Source: Membranipora membranacea (lineage: Eukaryota; Bryozoa; Gymnolaemata; Cheilostomatida; Membraniporidae). Taken from it: 64,000 nt of DNA. Below the pieces are notes generated by a model. That model saw only the letters and a list, made by a program, of their open reading frames with translations, ran no database searches and was not told where the DNA came from. Below are positions 52,701-61,932 of this stretch, piece after piece. The stretch's first letter is position 1; each line of letters begins with the position of its first letter. Both the position numbers and the translations under genes were made by a program. The DNA is taken from NCBI GenBank assembly GCA_914767715.1, contig OU612069.1:23495387-23559386 (forward strand), given 5' to 3'.

Positions 52701-55700
52701 ATTATTGATCGCAATTTTTTGAACACTTATTGCCAAGTAGCTTCTGGATTACTAGTCGTGCTGTGCACATCGAGTTATTGGATAACATGGGTACGGACTC
52801 ATTCATAAACGGCCTCAGGTGTTTTCTAGCCATACGAGGACCGACAAAAACACTTTACTGTGTCCAAGGCACTAACTTTATAGGTGCAAGTAATGACTTC
52901 AAGAAATGCCTCGATGAACTCAGTAGTGATAGGGTGCAGAAGTAAATAGAGTCCAAACAGTGCTGCTTTGTGTTCAGTCCTCCTTCAGCTAGCAACTTTG
53001 GCGGAGTCTGGGAAAGGCTCTTTAGGACTGTACGCAATGTGATGAACAGTATTCTGATAGAACAACACACTACCAGACTATCTACTCAGGAGCTTAGAAC
53101 GCTGATGTACGAATGTATGTACATCATCGATAGCAGACCACTGACAACCACAGCTCCAGTCAGTCAACAAGTGTCAAACCTCTTCCACTAACACCAAATC
53201 TTCTTCTCTCTATGAAAAGATCTTCTACTCTACCTCGACCTGGGAAATTTGAAGACCCTGATCTGTATTGTCGTAAAAGATGGCGACGTGTCCAGTATCT
53301 GGCTGATCAGTTCTGGAGTCGCTGGAAATGCTGGATCTACAATCACCGCAATCCAGGTCCAAGTGGACAAAGTCTGAGCCAAATATCAAACTAGGAGACA
53401 TTGTTACGATCAAAGAGGAATCTGCTAGAAGTGATTGGAGACTCGGTATTGTTTCTATTTGTTCACCCTAGTAAAGATGGACTCGTTCACAAAGTTTCTC
53501 TACATGTTGGAAATGGGCAGTATATGGATCGCCAAATCCACAAGCTTGTCCTCCTACTCATTTCTTCCATTGATTAACTATCCCGCTTGTTGCCCCATAT
53601 TCAGTTGGTCGGGAAAAACCATTCTGCTTTTTGGAGGGGGTGTTACCTCTGCTGTGGCGTCGTGGGGAGGCAACACTAGCGCATTTATACTCCCAATCAT
53701 TTATGCTTAAATAGGCAATGCATCCATATTATGAACCTATTTTGAATAACAATAGAATACCAATTATTTTGCCAACACACTAGTTTTCAGGGCAAATCAG
53801 TTGCTTTGTTCAAACCCAAGGGAGAGGTTAAACTAATATCATGTCAATGTACTCAACAATTCTATAACCAATACTCTATATATAATACTAGTGATCTGTG
53901 CACCAATGGAGGAAAAGAGGTATGTCATTTTTCTTATAAAAATCCTCATGTTATCTTCTCCGAGCGCTGTTTATCATGTTTGCTATTTTAAGGCAAGTTG
54001 GCATTTGTTCATGATCAAACCAACCATTATCATGCTATATCAAGACACACAGATCTACAGATCTTTATTTTTGTGCTTTGTTTTTCTTCCTACATCACAA
54101 GGTTTTCTCAAAGCACACTGTTTAAAATTTGTTCCTCTTAATTACAGCCTTACGCTGGCAATGGCATAACAATAAAAATATCACTAGTCATCCGTAAACT
54201 CCATCCAACTCAACTAAATGTACTTATCGCTACACTGGTCTCATCTGCAATTGGTGAACGAGTTTGACTGTGATCGACAGGTTGTGTTCATGAAAGTGCT
54301 AAGGATTAAGACCCTGTGTCAGAGGCTTATTGCACACTAAAGATCGTTTGTTAAATGAGACTTCGCTCCTCATTAGATTTATCTGTAGCACTTGACAATG
54401 CTAATTCTCTTAGAGTGCAATGTTCCCTATCTCGTTATCATAATTATAAGAGTATGTAGTGGTAAAAAGTAATTGACAGTCAAAGGAGTTATCATCACTT
54501 TGAGTACATGAATACAACAAAAATTTTCCAAGAATACAACTATAGTTGTGAGGGCTCGTAACGCTAAAAAGTAACTGTCAGTAATCATCCCTCTGAGTTC
54601 AAAAAGACAACAACTATTACTTATTCATTAAATGTATAGGAGTTTTTGGTGATTATTACAGATCATGCAATCAGTTTCAAGGAAGTCAAAAGATTGATAA
54701 AGTCGTACATGTCGGTAAATAATTTTCCAATTAAAGATCCAATTCAGAAACAAGTTATTTCTGTATTACTTCAATTCAGACCACCGCACCTTCTTTTTAA
54801 ATAGTTCAGAACAATATTGTCATTGTTTTAGCACCATGAACACTCACCGACTTAACAAAGAAAACCCAGTAATTTTTCTCATCCAGATATACCATGCCAA
54901 TCACCAACCGAGCTTGACCATGGTGACCCAAATCAAGTGTTCCGCTGCTACATTGACCTATTAACATTGTACATCAGTGAAATATAATATTGAAGCAGCA
55001 GGGTCAAAAGCCTGAAATTTAAAAGAAAAAATAAGTAATGCTGAATATATGTGGCTACCATGTCATGCAAGATTATAGTTCTGCGTCAATACCGCAATAG
55101 GCCTAGCTTGTGGATAATTGTCAAAAAACCTAAATGTAACACACCACTGTCACATAGAAGTCATGAACTAATCAGAAAGCTCAACCTGTCAGCGTTTTGA
55201 ATAAACATTATGCTGATATATTAATTTAGGGATATTTAAGATAGGGAGCGGCTGTTGTCCATTGGATAGGGCGTGGGTCTTTCAATTCCGCGTTCCTGTG
55301 TTAGAAACGTGAAGCTAATAACATCAGGTTTCCCACATGGCATCACAGGGCATGGAGACTATAAACTAATCGTTATTTGTATGTTCACTGAATGCTACAA
55401 AATAGAAGTTCAAGTAATATCTATAATATGAAACAAATAATATTTTGATACTGAAGTATCGCATATCAAATTATGACATATCTTTTTCTATTACCTATGA
55501 CAGTTGTAACTTGTTTGGTTGTCATTTTCATCTTTCGGGCACACGACTTATTATCCACGAACAACAGCCATTGCCCATCTTCAGTGATATATCCATGGTC
55601 AGGCCACTTTATTCGAGCTGCTAATCCTATCCCATTGTTGAAATTGAAGCTGCCTGAAATCTGACGGGAGCAGTTACCAACAATCTCTAAAATAAAGATA

Positions 55701-57594
55701 ATTTTATTGTTTTGACAACAATAACAAGTCAACGCTAACAGGTAGACAAACTTGCACTTAGCAGTTTCTGACTCATTCAAGGAAGTCTATTATGTAGGTA
55801 GTTTCTTTTAAAAGCACTAGTGAAAAGCTGATTGTCAAATAATTTACTTACTCTTCACTGGTTTTGACATATTTCGCATGTAGTATATCTGTATGCATCC
55901 CTCTCCACTGTTAGGAGAAAACCCGTTACCGTTTCCCACCATGATTTGTTTTGGGTCATGTCGGCAAGGCTACAAAATTCAAATCAGTTGGAGCGAATGT
56001 ATTATCATCTCTCATCTATCACAGTCTCATTGATAAGGTATGGATACATATTAAATTCTTTTCATAGATTGGCAACACCTTGATAAGCAATAACATCACT
56101 TACTATCATAAAGTTGTCCACGAACTCAAGACTAGGAACGCCTGTGACAGTTGACGATTCCCATCCGACTGCATTCAGGGCCTTAAACTTCAATTTGTCC
56201 CAATTCACACACCTAAACAGATAGAAATTGAATAGAAGGCTGGTCAGAGTACCAAAAACATTGTGGGGGTTAAGTTTAATATGTTTTCGGAACTTTCAAA
56301 TATTCCAGGATAACGATGTTTAAATCTAGTTTGATTATAAATGTAGCTAACTCTGATTTCATTTCAATTTATAGCTTGCAATCATCCAAGTTAAGAATTT
56401 GATGAGGCTCGTACAAGGTCTAACATGGCTGATAATTTTCAGTTTCGTAAGGGCTATGATTAAAGTTAGGACATATTAAAGATAATCCAACGATTGCAGG
56501 TTTCATACAGCATTTTGAGGTGCCAAACAGCACAAACAGCAATGATACAGACCAGCGGTATAGGAACAGAGTCCTTTACTGCTGTGGATTTAGGACACTT
56601 TGAGTACAGTTATTGGATACATGGCAAGTCGGCAGACCAAGCAAAACAGAGGTCTCCGGGGATGAACTCCTGACCCTGAGTACATCTCTGTGTCTTTGTA
56701 GTGCAGGTGCCCTTGTTTGTCATATTTCTAAGCTATGACTTGAATTTCGATATCTTGAATTACGTCATTTTATCTGATTTTACAACTTAATTAGTTGTAA
56801 TGTTTTGAACTAGAAGGCATAGCCAGGTAAATATATTGAAAAGCTGCATAGAAGTATAGGTATATGTACTGTTGAGGTTCCCATGAAGCTTAAAAAGGAT
56901 GAAAAAAGGGAGGAAAAAGGGAGATATGGAGGGATGGAAAAAAACCTTAAAAGCTGTGAGCCAAAAAGGGAGACTTGTCGGGTGATGGTTAGTGACAAGT
57001 AGGTTAGACCTGACAGATGCCTGTAGTATGGACTGCAAAACTTGACCTTCCTTTTGATACTTGTGAAAGAGGAGTGGCTTTATTGAATAACTAAAATAAT
57101 AGTGATTGGATTAATTCATTCAAGTTGAACATTAGGAACGTTACCAGACCCAAATTGTGTTGATTTTGAAGGGAACAGCTATGAATGGGCCTGCCTGACA
57201 AGCGATAGCCATTCTCAAACGACCCCAATCCTATTGACAACACAGCATGTGTAGCCATACCTTAAGCCATACCCGATGCCACATCTTTGTGTTAATTTTT
57301 GACCGGCCATTTTGGTTCTAAAGAGGCTCAATGTACTGAAAAAGTACCTTTCACTTTTATTGGTCTAGTTTCACTAATGCCTCAACAAGAGCAGAAGAAT
57401 GATGCATGTCATAACCTTCATGGCTGTGTGCACTTTTTCATCTCTCAAATAAATCGGTACATCTATATCAGATGAACTGATAGAAAGTGCAAACTTTGAG
57501 AGTTTAAACTTCTGCTTTGTTGAATGTTTACTTACCAACAGCCATTGACATAGGCTGTCAGGATGAGGATAGCCAGATGAACACGGCCTGCCAT
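30954..57594 (-). CDS. Secreted protein with two NHL-like beta-propeller modules and three EGF-like domains (22 exons, 926 aa)
   Basis: Exons in transcript order: 57594-57536, 56212-56104, 55969-55852, 55686-55495, 54957-54848, 44586-44430, 43618-43534, 42908-42739, 40872-40729, 40129-39998, 38813-38702, 38553-38442, 37046-36938, 35862-35671, 34960-34842, 34317-34161, 33854-33776, 32685-32498, 32262-32086, 31757-31641, 31384-31370, 31081-30954. All have GT/AG borders and phases that join without a stop. The product is signal peptide (1-20), propeller A (21-381), EGF (382-425), EGF (426-462), propeller B (463-840), EGF (841-879), tail (880-926). NHL character is clearest in FVDNKSCARKMKMTTKQVTT and FVDSNSCARRLSLSNTLKVT, each followed by a glycine-rich turn. 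Propellers and EGF domains suggest extracellular binding or adhesion; the partner is unknown. Intron 5 holds a BEL/Pao element and intron 12 a SINE. Confidence 0.85.
32086..34960 (-). CDS. Exons 15-19: rest of propeller module B
   Basis: Exons 34960-34842 (119 nt), 34317-34161 (157), 33854-33776 (79), 32685-32498 (188) and 32262-32086 (177). Exon 16 has the same 157-nt length as exon 6. Exon 19 is longer than its partner exon 9 by 33 nt, from an insertion before CKWVELKSAMWL. Border phases equal those of module A. Confidence 0.85.
35671..38553 (-). CDS. Exons 12-14: first part of propeller module B
   Basis: Exons 38553-38442 (112 nt), 37046-36938 (109) and 35862-35671 (192). Exon 14 has exactly the length of exon 4 and repeats its NHL blade (QEKNGKWLHFVDSNSCARR). 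The acceptor of exon 14 was set at 35862 (CTTTCAG), because the alternative 12 bases downstream would create a stop at the junction. Intron 12 carries a tRNA-derived SINE and a CTCCTA/CTCCCA array. Confidence 0.85.
37776..38065 (-). mobile_element. tRNA-derived SINE, copy 1
   Basis: The minus strand begins with a tRNA-like head: GGTGGCTCAGTTGGTTAGAGC (A box/D-arm) and GGTCGTGGGTTCGAATCCCAC (B box/T-arm). A unique body follows (about 37980 down to 37776). The anticodon arm is replaced by a perfect hairpin, CTTCAACAC-GCAA-GTGTTGAAG, so it is not a working tRNA. The same head and the start of the body recur at 62731-62869. Transcription would be by RNA polymerase III from the internal boxes, with mobility supplied by a LINE. 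Confidence 0.85.
38062..38190. repeat. Hexanucleotide array (CTCCTA/CTCCCA)n at the SINE 5' end
   Basis: About 20 units of CTCCTA, then CTCCCA, then CTCCTA again, abutting the SINE head. Copy 2 of the SINE has a short GAGGAGTAGGAG at the same place, so the array probably grew from SINE leader sequence. Confidence 0.85.
38702..40129 (-). CDS. Exons 10-11: two EGF-like domains
   Basis: Exon 40129-39998 and exon 38813-38702 each encode six cysteines with EGF spacing. The second is canonical (NKCNGHGQCTFDD, then CTCNNGWIGETC). The first has an unusual N-terminal spacing (KCTGCWNAPGESRC) but the typical CLCTVGYTGHNC ending. EGF-like domains are disulfide modules of secreted and surface proteins. 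They separate the two propellers. Confidence 0.9.
40729..44586 (-). CDS. Exons 6-9: second half of propeller module A
   Basis: Exons 44586-44430 (157 nt), 43618-43534 (85), 42908-42739 (170) and 40872-40729 (144). Signature pieces are GLYIYSWSGDSRRKV, TRYNFDRINL, HPYHQELLMVTDWAESQVF and RTYELEFS. These align one to one with exons 16-19 (GIYIYNWSGSLKRHV, TKYDFRW, NPIYRNILMVADHGKGSVV, RVYKVSFS). The donor of exon 9 (GTATGT at 40728) was chosen because it alone keeps the phase of its module B partner. Confidence 0.82.
44845..45436 (+). repeat. 5' LTR of the BEL/Pao element
   Basis: Starts TGTTGCGTCTGCTGTGGCG and ends TACTTATCGCTACA. It contains a TATA-like string, CTATATATAATACT, at about 45080-45093, conserved in the 3' LTR at about 53876. 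The bases immediately after it do not give a primer-binding site I recognise. Confidence 0.93.
45080..45093 (+). promoter_or_regulatory. TATA-like box in the LTR
   Basis: TATATATAATACT lies about 240 bp into the LTR and is unchanged in the other LTR, as expected of a promoter element. Its function is inferred from position only. Confidence 0.4.
45721..45852. repeat. Five tandem 30-bp units (TCTACAGAGGGTGAT...)
   Basis: The core TCTACAGAGGGTGAT recurs five times at about 30-bp spacing within the BEL untranslated leader or gag region. Linkers vary. Confidence 0.9.
46796..47347. repeat. 17-bp minisatellite inside the BEL element (about 32 units)
   Basis: The unit is ACTACTTGATGGTGAAT with minor variants over about 550 bp. 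Since 17 is not a multiple of 3, and TGA occurs in the unit, no frame stays open, so it is not coding. It sits where gag/protease/reverse transcriptase should be. Confidence 0.95.
47640..49360 (+). pseudogene. BEL/Pao pol remnant, part 1: RT end, Pao region, RNase H, integrase N-terminus
   Basis: The catalytic YMDD of the reverse transcriptase is at 47647-47658, and the sequence before it is lost. Then come the Pao-specific linker (LSTVASVFDPQGLITPFTLKG near 47930), an RNase H with its acidic residues (FVDAST near 48170, RLELQAA near 48290, WSDSQ near 48380, NPADVASRG near 48518), and an integrase zinc site (HIRNTVVAHQG near 49060, CVKCRKLC near 49181). The first integrase Asp is in TGTDVFGPF near 49280. 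Frameshifts occur near 47735, 48000 and 48280. The integrase is cut at 49360 by the nested element and resumes at 52752. Confidence 0.9.
49653..51825 (+). CDS. Five-exon cargo gene in the nested element, Cys/His motif protein (298 aa), function unknown
   Basis: Exons 49653-49916, 50281-50428, 50611-50758, 51279-51452 and 51663-51825 total 897 nt with no stop before 51825. All introns are GT/AG and all phases join (0, 1, 2, 2). Exon 1 starts at ATG 49653 and has CHKKCVDRFCNKLVLSRAQK. Exon 2 has a CVICEQKDKW pair. Exon 3 ends in VHYHTRCYRNFTRKTYEK, an H-x3-C-Y-x2-F-T pattern that, with the CxxC before it, probably binds zinc. Similar Cys/His blocks head long uncharacterised proteins in cnidarian and mollusc genomes (from memory; no search was run). 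Exon 4 is basic and exon 5 has PSMVKRRLQRDY; its last 30 residues may be read-through of an intron, since TTTTTGCAG at 51745-51753 is a good acceptor. Confidence 0.65.
52143..52690. repeat. Three tandem copies of a 181-bp unit
   Basis: Copies start near 52143, 52325 and 52506, each with TTTGTGCCTCAGAAGTTAATACACA early and GCAAAATTCTGGTCTAG late. Copies 1 and 2 are nearly identical; copy 3 is more diverged and runs into the right inverted repeat. Confidence 0.92.
52752..53575 (+). pseudogene. BEL/Pao pol remnant, part 2: integrase core end and C-terminal region
   Basis: Continues the integrase after the nested insert: SRAVHIELLDNMGTDSFING, then YCVQGTNF near 52857. The second catalytic Asp expected just before the Q/N-G-T-N motif is Val here. 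The Glu is present in GGVWERL near 53000. Further on are RKRWRRVQYLADQFWSRW near 53272 and the DGLVHKV tail near 53475 that characterise the Pao C-terminus. A TAA near 52943 and several frameshifts break it. Confidence 0.88.
53630..53640 (+). other. Polypurine tract
   Basis: TTGGAGGGGG directly precedes the TG of the 3' LTR. In LTR elements this primes plus-strand DNA synthesis. Confidence 0.8.
53641..54234 (+). repeat. 3' LTR of the BEL/Pao element
   Basis: Starts TGTTACCTCTGCTGTGGCG and ends TACTTATCGCTACA, followed by the CTGGT duplication at 54235-54239. It aligns with the 5' LTR over its whole length. Confidence 0.93.
54848..56212 (-). CDS. Exons 2-5: first half of propeller module A
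   Basis: Exons 56212-56104 (109 nt), 55969-55852 (118), 55686-55495 (192) and 54957-54848 (110). They encode CVNWDKLKFKALNAVGW, a strand with GEGCIQIYYMRN, the best NHL blade (GYITEDGQWLLFVDNKSCAR) and GTLDLGHHGQARLVIGMV. Phases are 2/0/1/1/0 at successive borders. Each exon has an equivalent in module B at 38553, 37046, 35862 and 34960. Confidence 0.85.
55236..55370 (+). mobile_element. Possible tRNA-like SINE fragment
   Basis: GAGCGGCTGTTGTCCATTGG, then ATAGGGCGTGGGTCTTTCAA and GTGTTAGAAACG, look like a worn D-arm, anticodon arm and T-arm in the right order. The B box is poor. It lies in intron 4 of the NHL/EGF gene. Confidence 0.3.
57536..57594 (-). CDS. Exon 1: start codon and signal peptide of the NHL/EGF gene
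   Basis: The ATG at 57594-57592 begins MAGRVHLAILILTAYVNGC, a short basic N-terminus, a hydrophobic core and small residues: a typical signal peptide. A strong GTAAGTAAAC donor follows. The two leftover bases join the first base of exon 2 to make Trp, keeping the frame open. No upstream exon is needed, so I take this as the translation start. Confidence 0.8.
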
Positions 57595-59264
57595 ACCCAA
57601 GGCAAGAACGATTCTTTGCAAGAAGCTGCGATATTAAAATTTGGTCATGCTCACAAGTCCACACAACCTTTTCTGGCTTCGCTAAATATGTTTGAGGAAT
57701 GAAGGATATTCCCATTGTCAATTGCAGCTATGTTGATTCCTTTTTTTCTGATTTTAAGTGTGGTTAATTTACTAGTTGGCTTTTCCTAGTTTGTGAGTCT
57801 ACTCACAACACAGGCCAAGATAGCCAAGTTTGTACATTGTCATTATTATTTGATACACAGTGAATTAAAACGCTATCATTGCCAATGGTTAACGTACATG
57901 ATCTTTTTCTTTCCAATATTTCCACTCCTTCTTCAGCTAAGCACACCAACTTTTGACCAAATCTTCTTGGCTACTTACTGTTGAAGGGGACTTTTTGGAG
58001 TTATGGACAACCTCTGGAAAACATCTCTTAAGACTAAATTTCCATTTTTCCTGATTTTAGGGCTGCTCCAATACCAAAATCTTATTCTTCTCATACCGTG
58101 CAAGTCACACAAAATCCATTGAACATTGCTTATATACTTTTATACGCTCACTTCAATAACTGCCAATTGGGACAAGTCTCAATTCGATTTTGTTTAAAAT
58201 GTACTGCCAAAGCTTTCTACCCTCAATGATATTGATTTCACCTAGACTTTTCTACTGCTCTGGATGTTGTCTGGTTACAATATATATGTAATCATTGAAT
58301 CAGGCTTCCTTGACATGAGTTAACAAGCCATGCATAAAGTAACCTCAGCAGTTATGCCATGGGGAGAAAAGCTAATGGGCAGCGAGATGCAGTGTCATTC
58401 ATTGATTTTTCTGAAGTGATGGTTGAATGCTAGCTATTCGTTGACAGGGTGCTGTTGAGTGAAAACCAAAGTCGGTACCTGCATACGAGTCCCTAAGCAG
58501 CACTAACTCATATGCCTTGTGGTCAGAATTATTCCTACTGGTGGGTAAAGAGAAATGCCACTGGGCCCTATAAATATCTTTACATCTTCAGGCAGGGCAG
58601 TATCCTAGTATGGCAACACCGGCCTGGTCTGATCCCAAAACTGCATAACAATTGGCCTATGTCATTCCTCTTGATAATATGTAAATATAAAATATTAGAT
58701 GATGTGTTCATTGATGCTGACAATGTCGTTGTCATATTCATTTTACCATTCGGGAGTGTCGGGTAATTTCGGAGGGTGAGACAGAGCAGTCTAGGGCATT
58801 TAGGAATTTGTGCAATAAAAAGGCATGACCAAATATTGTTTTGTTTCGACTGAGAAACTGAGACAACAGTGATTAATAATAATGTCATCATAAATTTTGT
58901 TCCCGAATGAGTGTACACTTTGCACTGTAAATATCAACGAATCACCTGGAAATTCATTTAAGACCATATTCAATGTATCTTTTATAGTATCTTGATGATG
59001 TTGAACAACAATCAAATACAACACACAGGGCGTCAGCAAGAAACCATAAGTTGTTCCGAGGCCTTCTAGCGGGGTTTATATTTAAAAGGATTTTGTCATC
59101 TAACATAGCACTTTTATTGAGAGCATAAACACCAGATTTTGCTGTAACAGACCCTACAAAAAGTGAAAAGTATGCAGTATAAGTGGTGATCACCATCAGT
59201 GGTGTCCCAGAGAAAAATTTCTTACCCCAACTGTAAAATATACTGACATTTAGAGAGCGCGTAG
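57595..59264. other. Upstream region of the NHL/EGF gene, no gene recognised
   Basis: The promoter of the minus-strand gene should lie here, but I see no clear core element. Open frames at 58512-59040 have no domain. Confidence 0.35.
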
Positions 59265-59345
59265 CGCTCGAACCGAGGCCGCGCAGCGGCCGAGCCATAA
59301 CAGCTGGGGGGTTTGGGGGGGGGGGCGCTGTAAGCCCCAGCCACC
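59265..59345. repeat. GC-rich palindromic stretch with long G run
   Basis: Two adjacent palindromes, GAGCGCGTAGCGCTC and GGCCGCGCAGCGGCC, are followed by GGGGGGTTTGGGGGGGGGGGCGC. This stands out sharply in an AT-rich setting. It may be the end of a dispersed repeat or a hairpin/quadruplex former. Confidence 0.55.
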
Positions 59346-59507
59346 AAAGCTTTTCAGTTGCAAAAGATTGAAAAAATTCATGCTGTAGCTGCAATAAATA
59401 TATGGAGACTGCCCATGCCCTACACTACAGGCTAATAGTTGGATTATGGATATAACTATCGACTATCTTTTCATGCTGATAGGGCCACTAGATGTATATT
59501 TACTTAC

Positions 59508-59994
59508 ATTTCAACCAAACGGTCAACGGGTGCAGAGATTTTTGTTGGAGTTGAAGGAGCTTCTCCATTTACATCACCAGTTCTATAAAACATAATAAAG
59601 TTTACATCTTTACATGCATTCATAACACTGTATCAACTAAATGAGAAGGGTGATGTCAGAGTGCTTCATAAGGTCAGATATGTTTATATAAGCAGTACCG
59701 TCTACATTTACAGGAGACAGGTTTTGCTCTGACGATAAAACTTAAATGACGCTGCACCTGAAAAATGATATCATGTAGCGAGACGAGTATTGTTGGCTGT
59801 TTTTATTATCACTGTCCATCTATGTACTTACTGTCTTATTTGCCTCACAGCACTGAAGGGTAATCAACGTCTTTACAGACAAAACAAACTCGCTGGGCCT
59901 GGCCAAGCATATGGACAATATAGTTACTTACCCAGGAAGCAGCGGCTCAACTGTGGCATCATCAGCCGGATCATCAGCATCAGCTGTCTTCGCT
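59508..59994 (-). CDS. Two internal exons of a small acidic protein gene (partial, unidentified)
   Basis: Exon 59994-59932 (63 nt; acceptor TTTTTGTTCTTAG, donor GTAAGT) encodes AKTADADDPADDATVEPLLP. Exon 59582-59508 (75 nt; acceptor TTTTATAG, donor GTAAGT) encodes TGDVNGEAPSTPTKISAPVD. Phases join through a Gly codon. The sequence is acidic, Pro/Thr-rich and probably disordered. The next acceptor at about 59152 (TTTTTGTAG) gives an early stop after 14 codons, which could be the C-terminus. No start exon was found. It may be a cytoplasmic tail or linker; function unknown. Confidence 0.45.
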
Positions 59995-61932
59995 CTAAGA
60001 ACAAAAATATCAATTGTGGATTCAATTAATATGTGCAATAAATAACGGTGCAGCACAGGACGCTCATCATTATTTTCTATTGTAAGCCTCCGACCAAACC
60101 TACATCTGAAGAGATATAGGAGGCAATAATAACGCATATCTCTCTACACAAATGAGCTTCCTTCGATGCTGTGTGTCAATCGATGCAGCTTTGCATTAAA
60201 TGATTTTGTGTTCTTTCCCAGTGTAGTGTTTTAGGTGATGGAATATAAATGAAAGCATGTATCTCGGCGAGGATTGATTCCAAGAAGATAGCATACGTAG
60301 GCCTACATGATCGCGGGAGAACTGCTTTGTTGTTAGTTATTCCTCATGTGACATTCATTTCTAATTCTGCAACAGCAGGAAACCATGGACATGGACCGGT
60401 AACTGTAAATTGCTGAACAAGCTGAACGGACTGAACAGTTGAACAGAATTTTTCAGACTAAAATTATTATTTGTAGTCATTTCTCTGGGTGACTATCACT
60501 ACTCAAACACATTCCTCTTAACCAAATGATTTGATGAGTCACTAAGTTCCTGTTGGCACCTAATATAACCAATTTAGGACAAGCAAATGAAGCAATCAAG
60601 GTGCCATCTCTGACCAAATCTGATGGTGTTCTGGAAATTGGACAGAATTTTCAGATCCGTTGTCGGCAATATTGACGAGGCTAATAGCTATTAGAAAAGT
60701 TCAGCTCCTAGGATGCATAATTTCATTACTTGCGATTGGTCTATGTGGATTTGCGACAGAACACTGGCATGTAGTTCTTTTATTTGGACTCGTAGCGGGT
60801 AAGAATTAGGATGTTGGATCAATCCTCAATCATATCTTGACACTGAATTCCTTCCTATACATCACAGCAAGGGCAGTTATCATAACTATGTAGAAACAAT
60901 GTATTAGCATATTAACAATATCATTTGCTCAATGCCTCTTTGAGACGAGACCCAGCAGATACATTATTTTAGTATTGCACAGGGCCATAGTTTAGTAAAA
61001 GTTGTAGGCGTAGCATATTTACGCCACTCTATTAAGCATTCTAGGGGAGACAGAGCGTCCCTGCCTCCCCTAGCACTTCGGGCCTGTTTCAATCTTATTG
61101 TAGCCTCTCCTTGTCATTTTCAAGTGCACAATTTACTTTTATATTACTTCTAATAATTCCGATGACAAAGTTCATTAAATTCTTTTGATATCAAATTTGA
61201 ATGGTGATGCTGGTTTAAAACTAATTGGTCTCCCATATAATTTGGTCAACGATCGGCACTGCTCTCTTCCTCTATATTACACTGCCAATATCAGTTCGCT
61301 CAATAGGCCTGTGCAAATTTGAAAGCCATGTTTAATCACATCATAGTATACTAATAACTATGCTTTAAAAGGGTTGAATGAGACAATCATAGTATTTATT
61401 GAATCGCAACATTTTTTAGTCAGCATAATTTGTATGGACAATAATGTAATGGTAATGAAATCGAAATGCTGCGCTGTGGCATTTGATAGTTTTTGCAGAC
61501 TTCACTGATAATGTAGATATACTACCAAAATTTTGTTTTTAAGGGAGTCATGATTCCGGAGTTGTCAAAATGGTTTAACACTTCCTGGTGCCTATGATTG
61601 TTATATGATGTCTTCTGTGAAACAAGGAACACCTATTTGATTATAGACTTGATAGCAGGGCGGGAGGAGGAGATTGGGCGCATACGCTGCAAATTTATTT
61701 TAATGGCAGTCTCAAAATATCCATGTTCCTCACTCTGTTCATTATAATGTTTGTTCACAGGCGCAGGGCTCCTATTCATAAGAGCTACGATGCTCGGTAT
61801 TCTAGCCTATCACTTCGAGAAGCAGAGTTTGGACATGGATATAGCTGCTGCGTATGTAGGTTTTTGCGCTAGGTGGCTAATAGATCCCACTCCTGCCCGC
61901 TATCTGCTCAATAAGTACGGCTTCAAAAACAC

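Larger units (their letters stand above)
49364..52751 (+). mobile_element. 3.4-kb TIR element nested in the BEL integrase, carrying a spliced gene
   Basis: The left end, TAGTCCAGAAGCCAC, and the inverted right end, TAATCCAGAAGCTAC, begin imperfect inverted repeats of about 60-70 bp. These include a perfect 23-bp inner block around 49399 and 52687 (CAATAATTCCTCTTTGGATG). CTA is duplicated at 49361-49363 and 52752-52754. Removing the insert and one CTA restores the integrase frame (SCFS then SRAVH), so the borders are exact. A 3-bp duplication fits PIF/Harbinger, CACTA, Zator or Academ elements, but no transposase is visible, so the superfamily is open. Inside are a five-exon gene and three copies of a 181-bp repeat. 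Confidence 0.85.
44845..54234 (+). mobile_element. BEL/Pao LTR retrotransposon, antisense in intron 5 of the NHL/EGF gene, with a nested insertion
   Basis: The element has two LTRs of 592 and 594 bp, both TGTT...TACA, and is flanked by CTGGT duplications (44840-44844 and 54235-54239). A purine tract (TTGGAGGGGG) sits just before the 3' LTR. Pol order is end of reverse transcriptase, RNase H, zinc-binding integrase, then the C-terminal region typical of Pao elements. Most of gag, protease and the front of the reverse transcriptase is missing and partly replaced by tandem repeats. Counting by eye, the LTRs differ at about 34 of 592 positions (about 94% alike), so insertion is not recent. It cannot move by itself. 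Confidence 0.93.

Noticed and set aside
59100-59152. Third exon of the acidic gene in the long open frame ending near 58954
   Set aside because: The long frame is not the one reached by the exon phases; the phase-correct frame stops after 14 codons.
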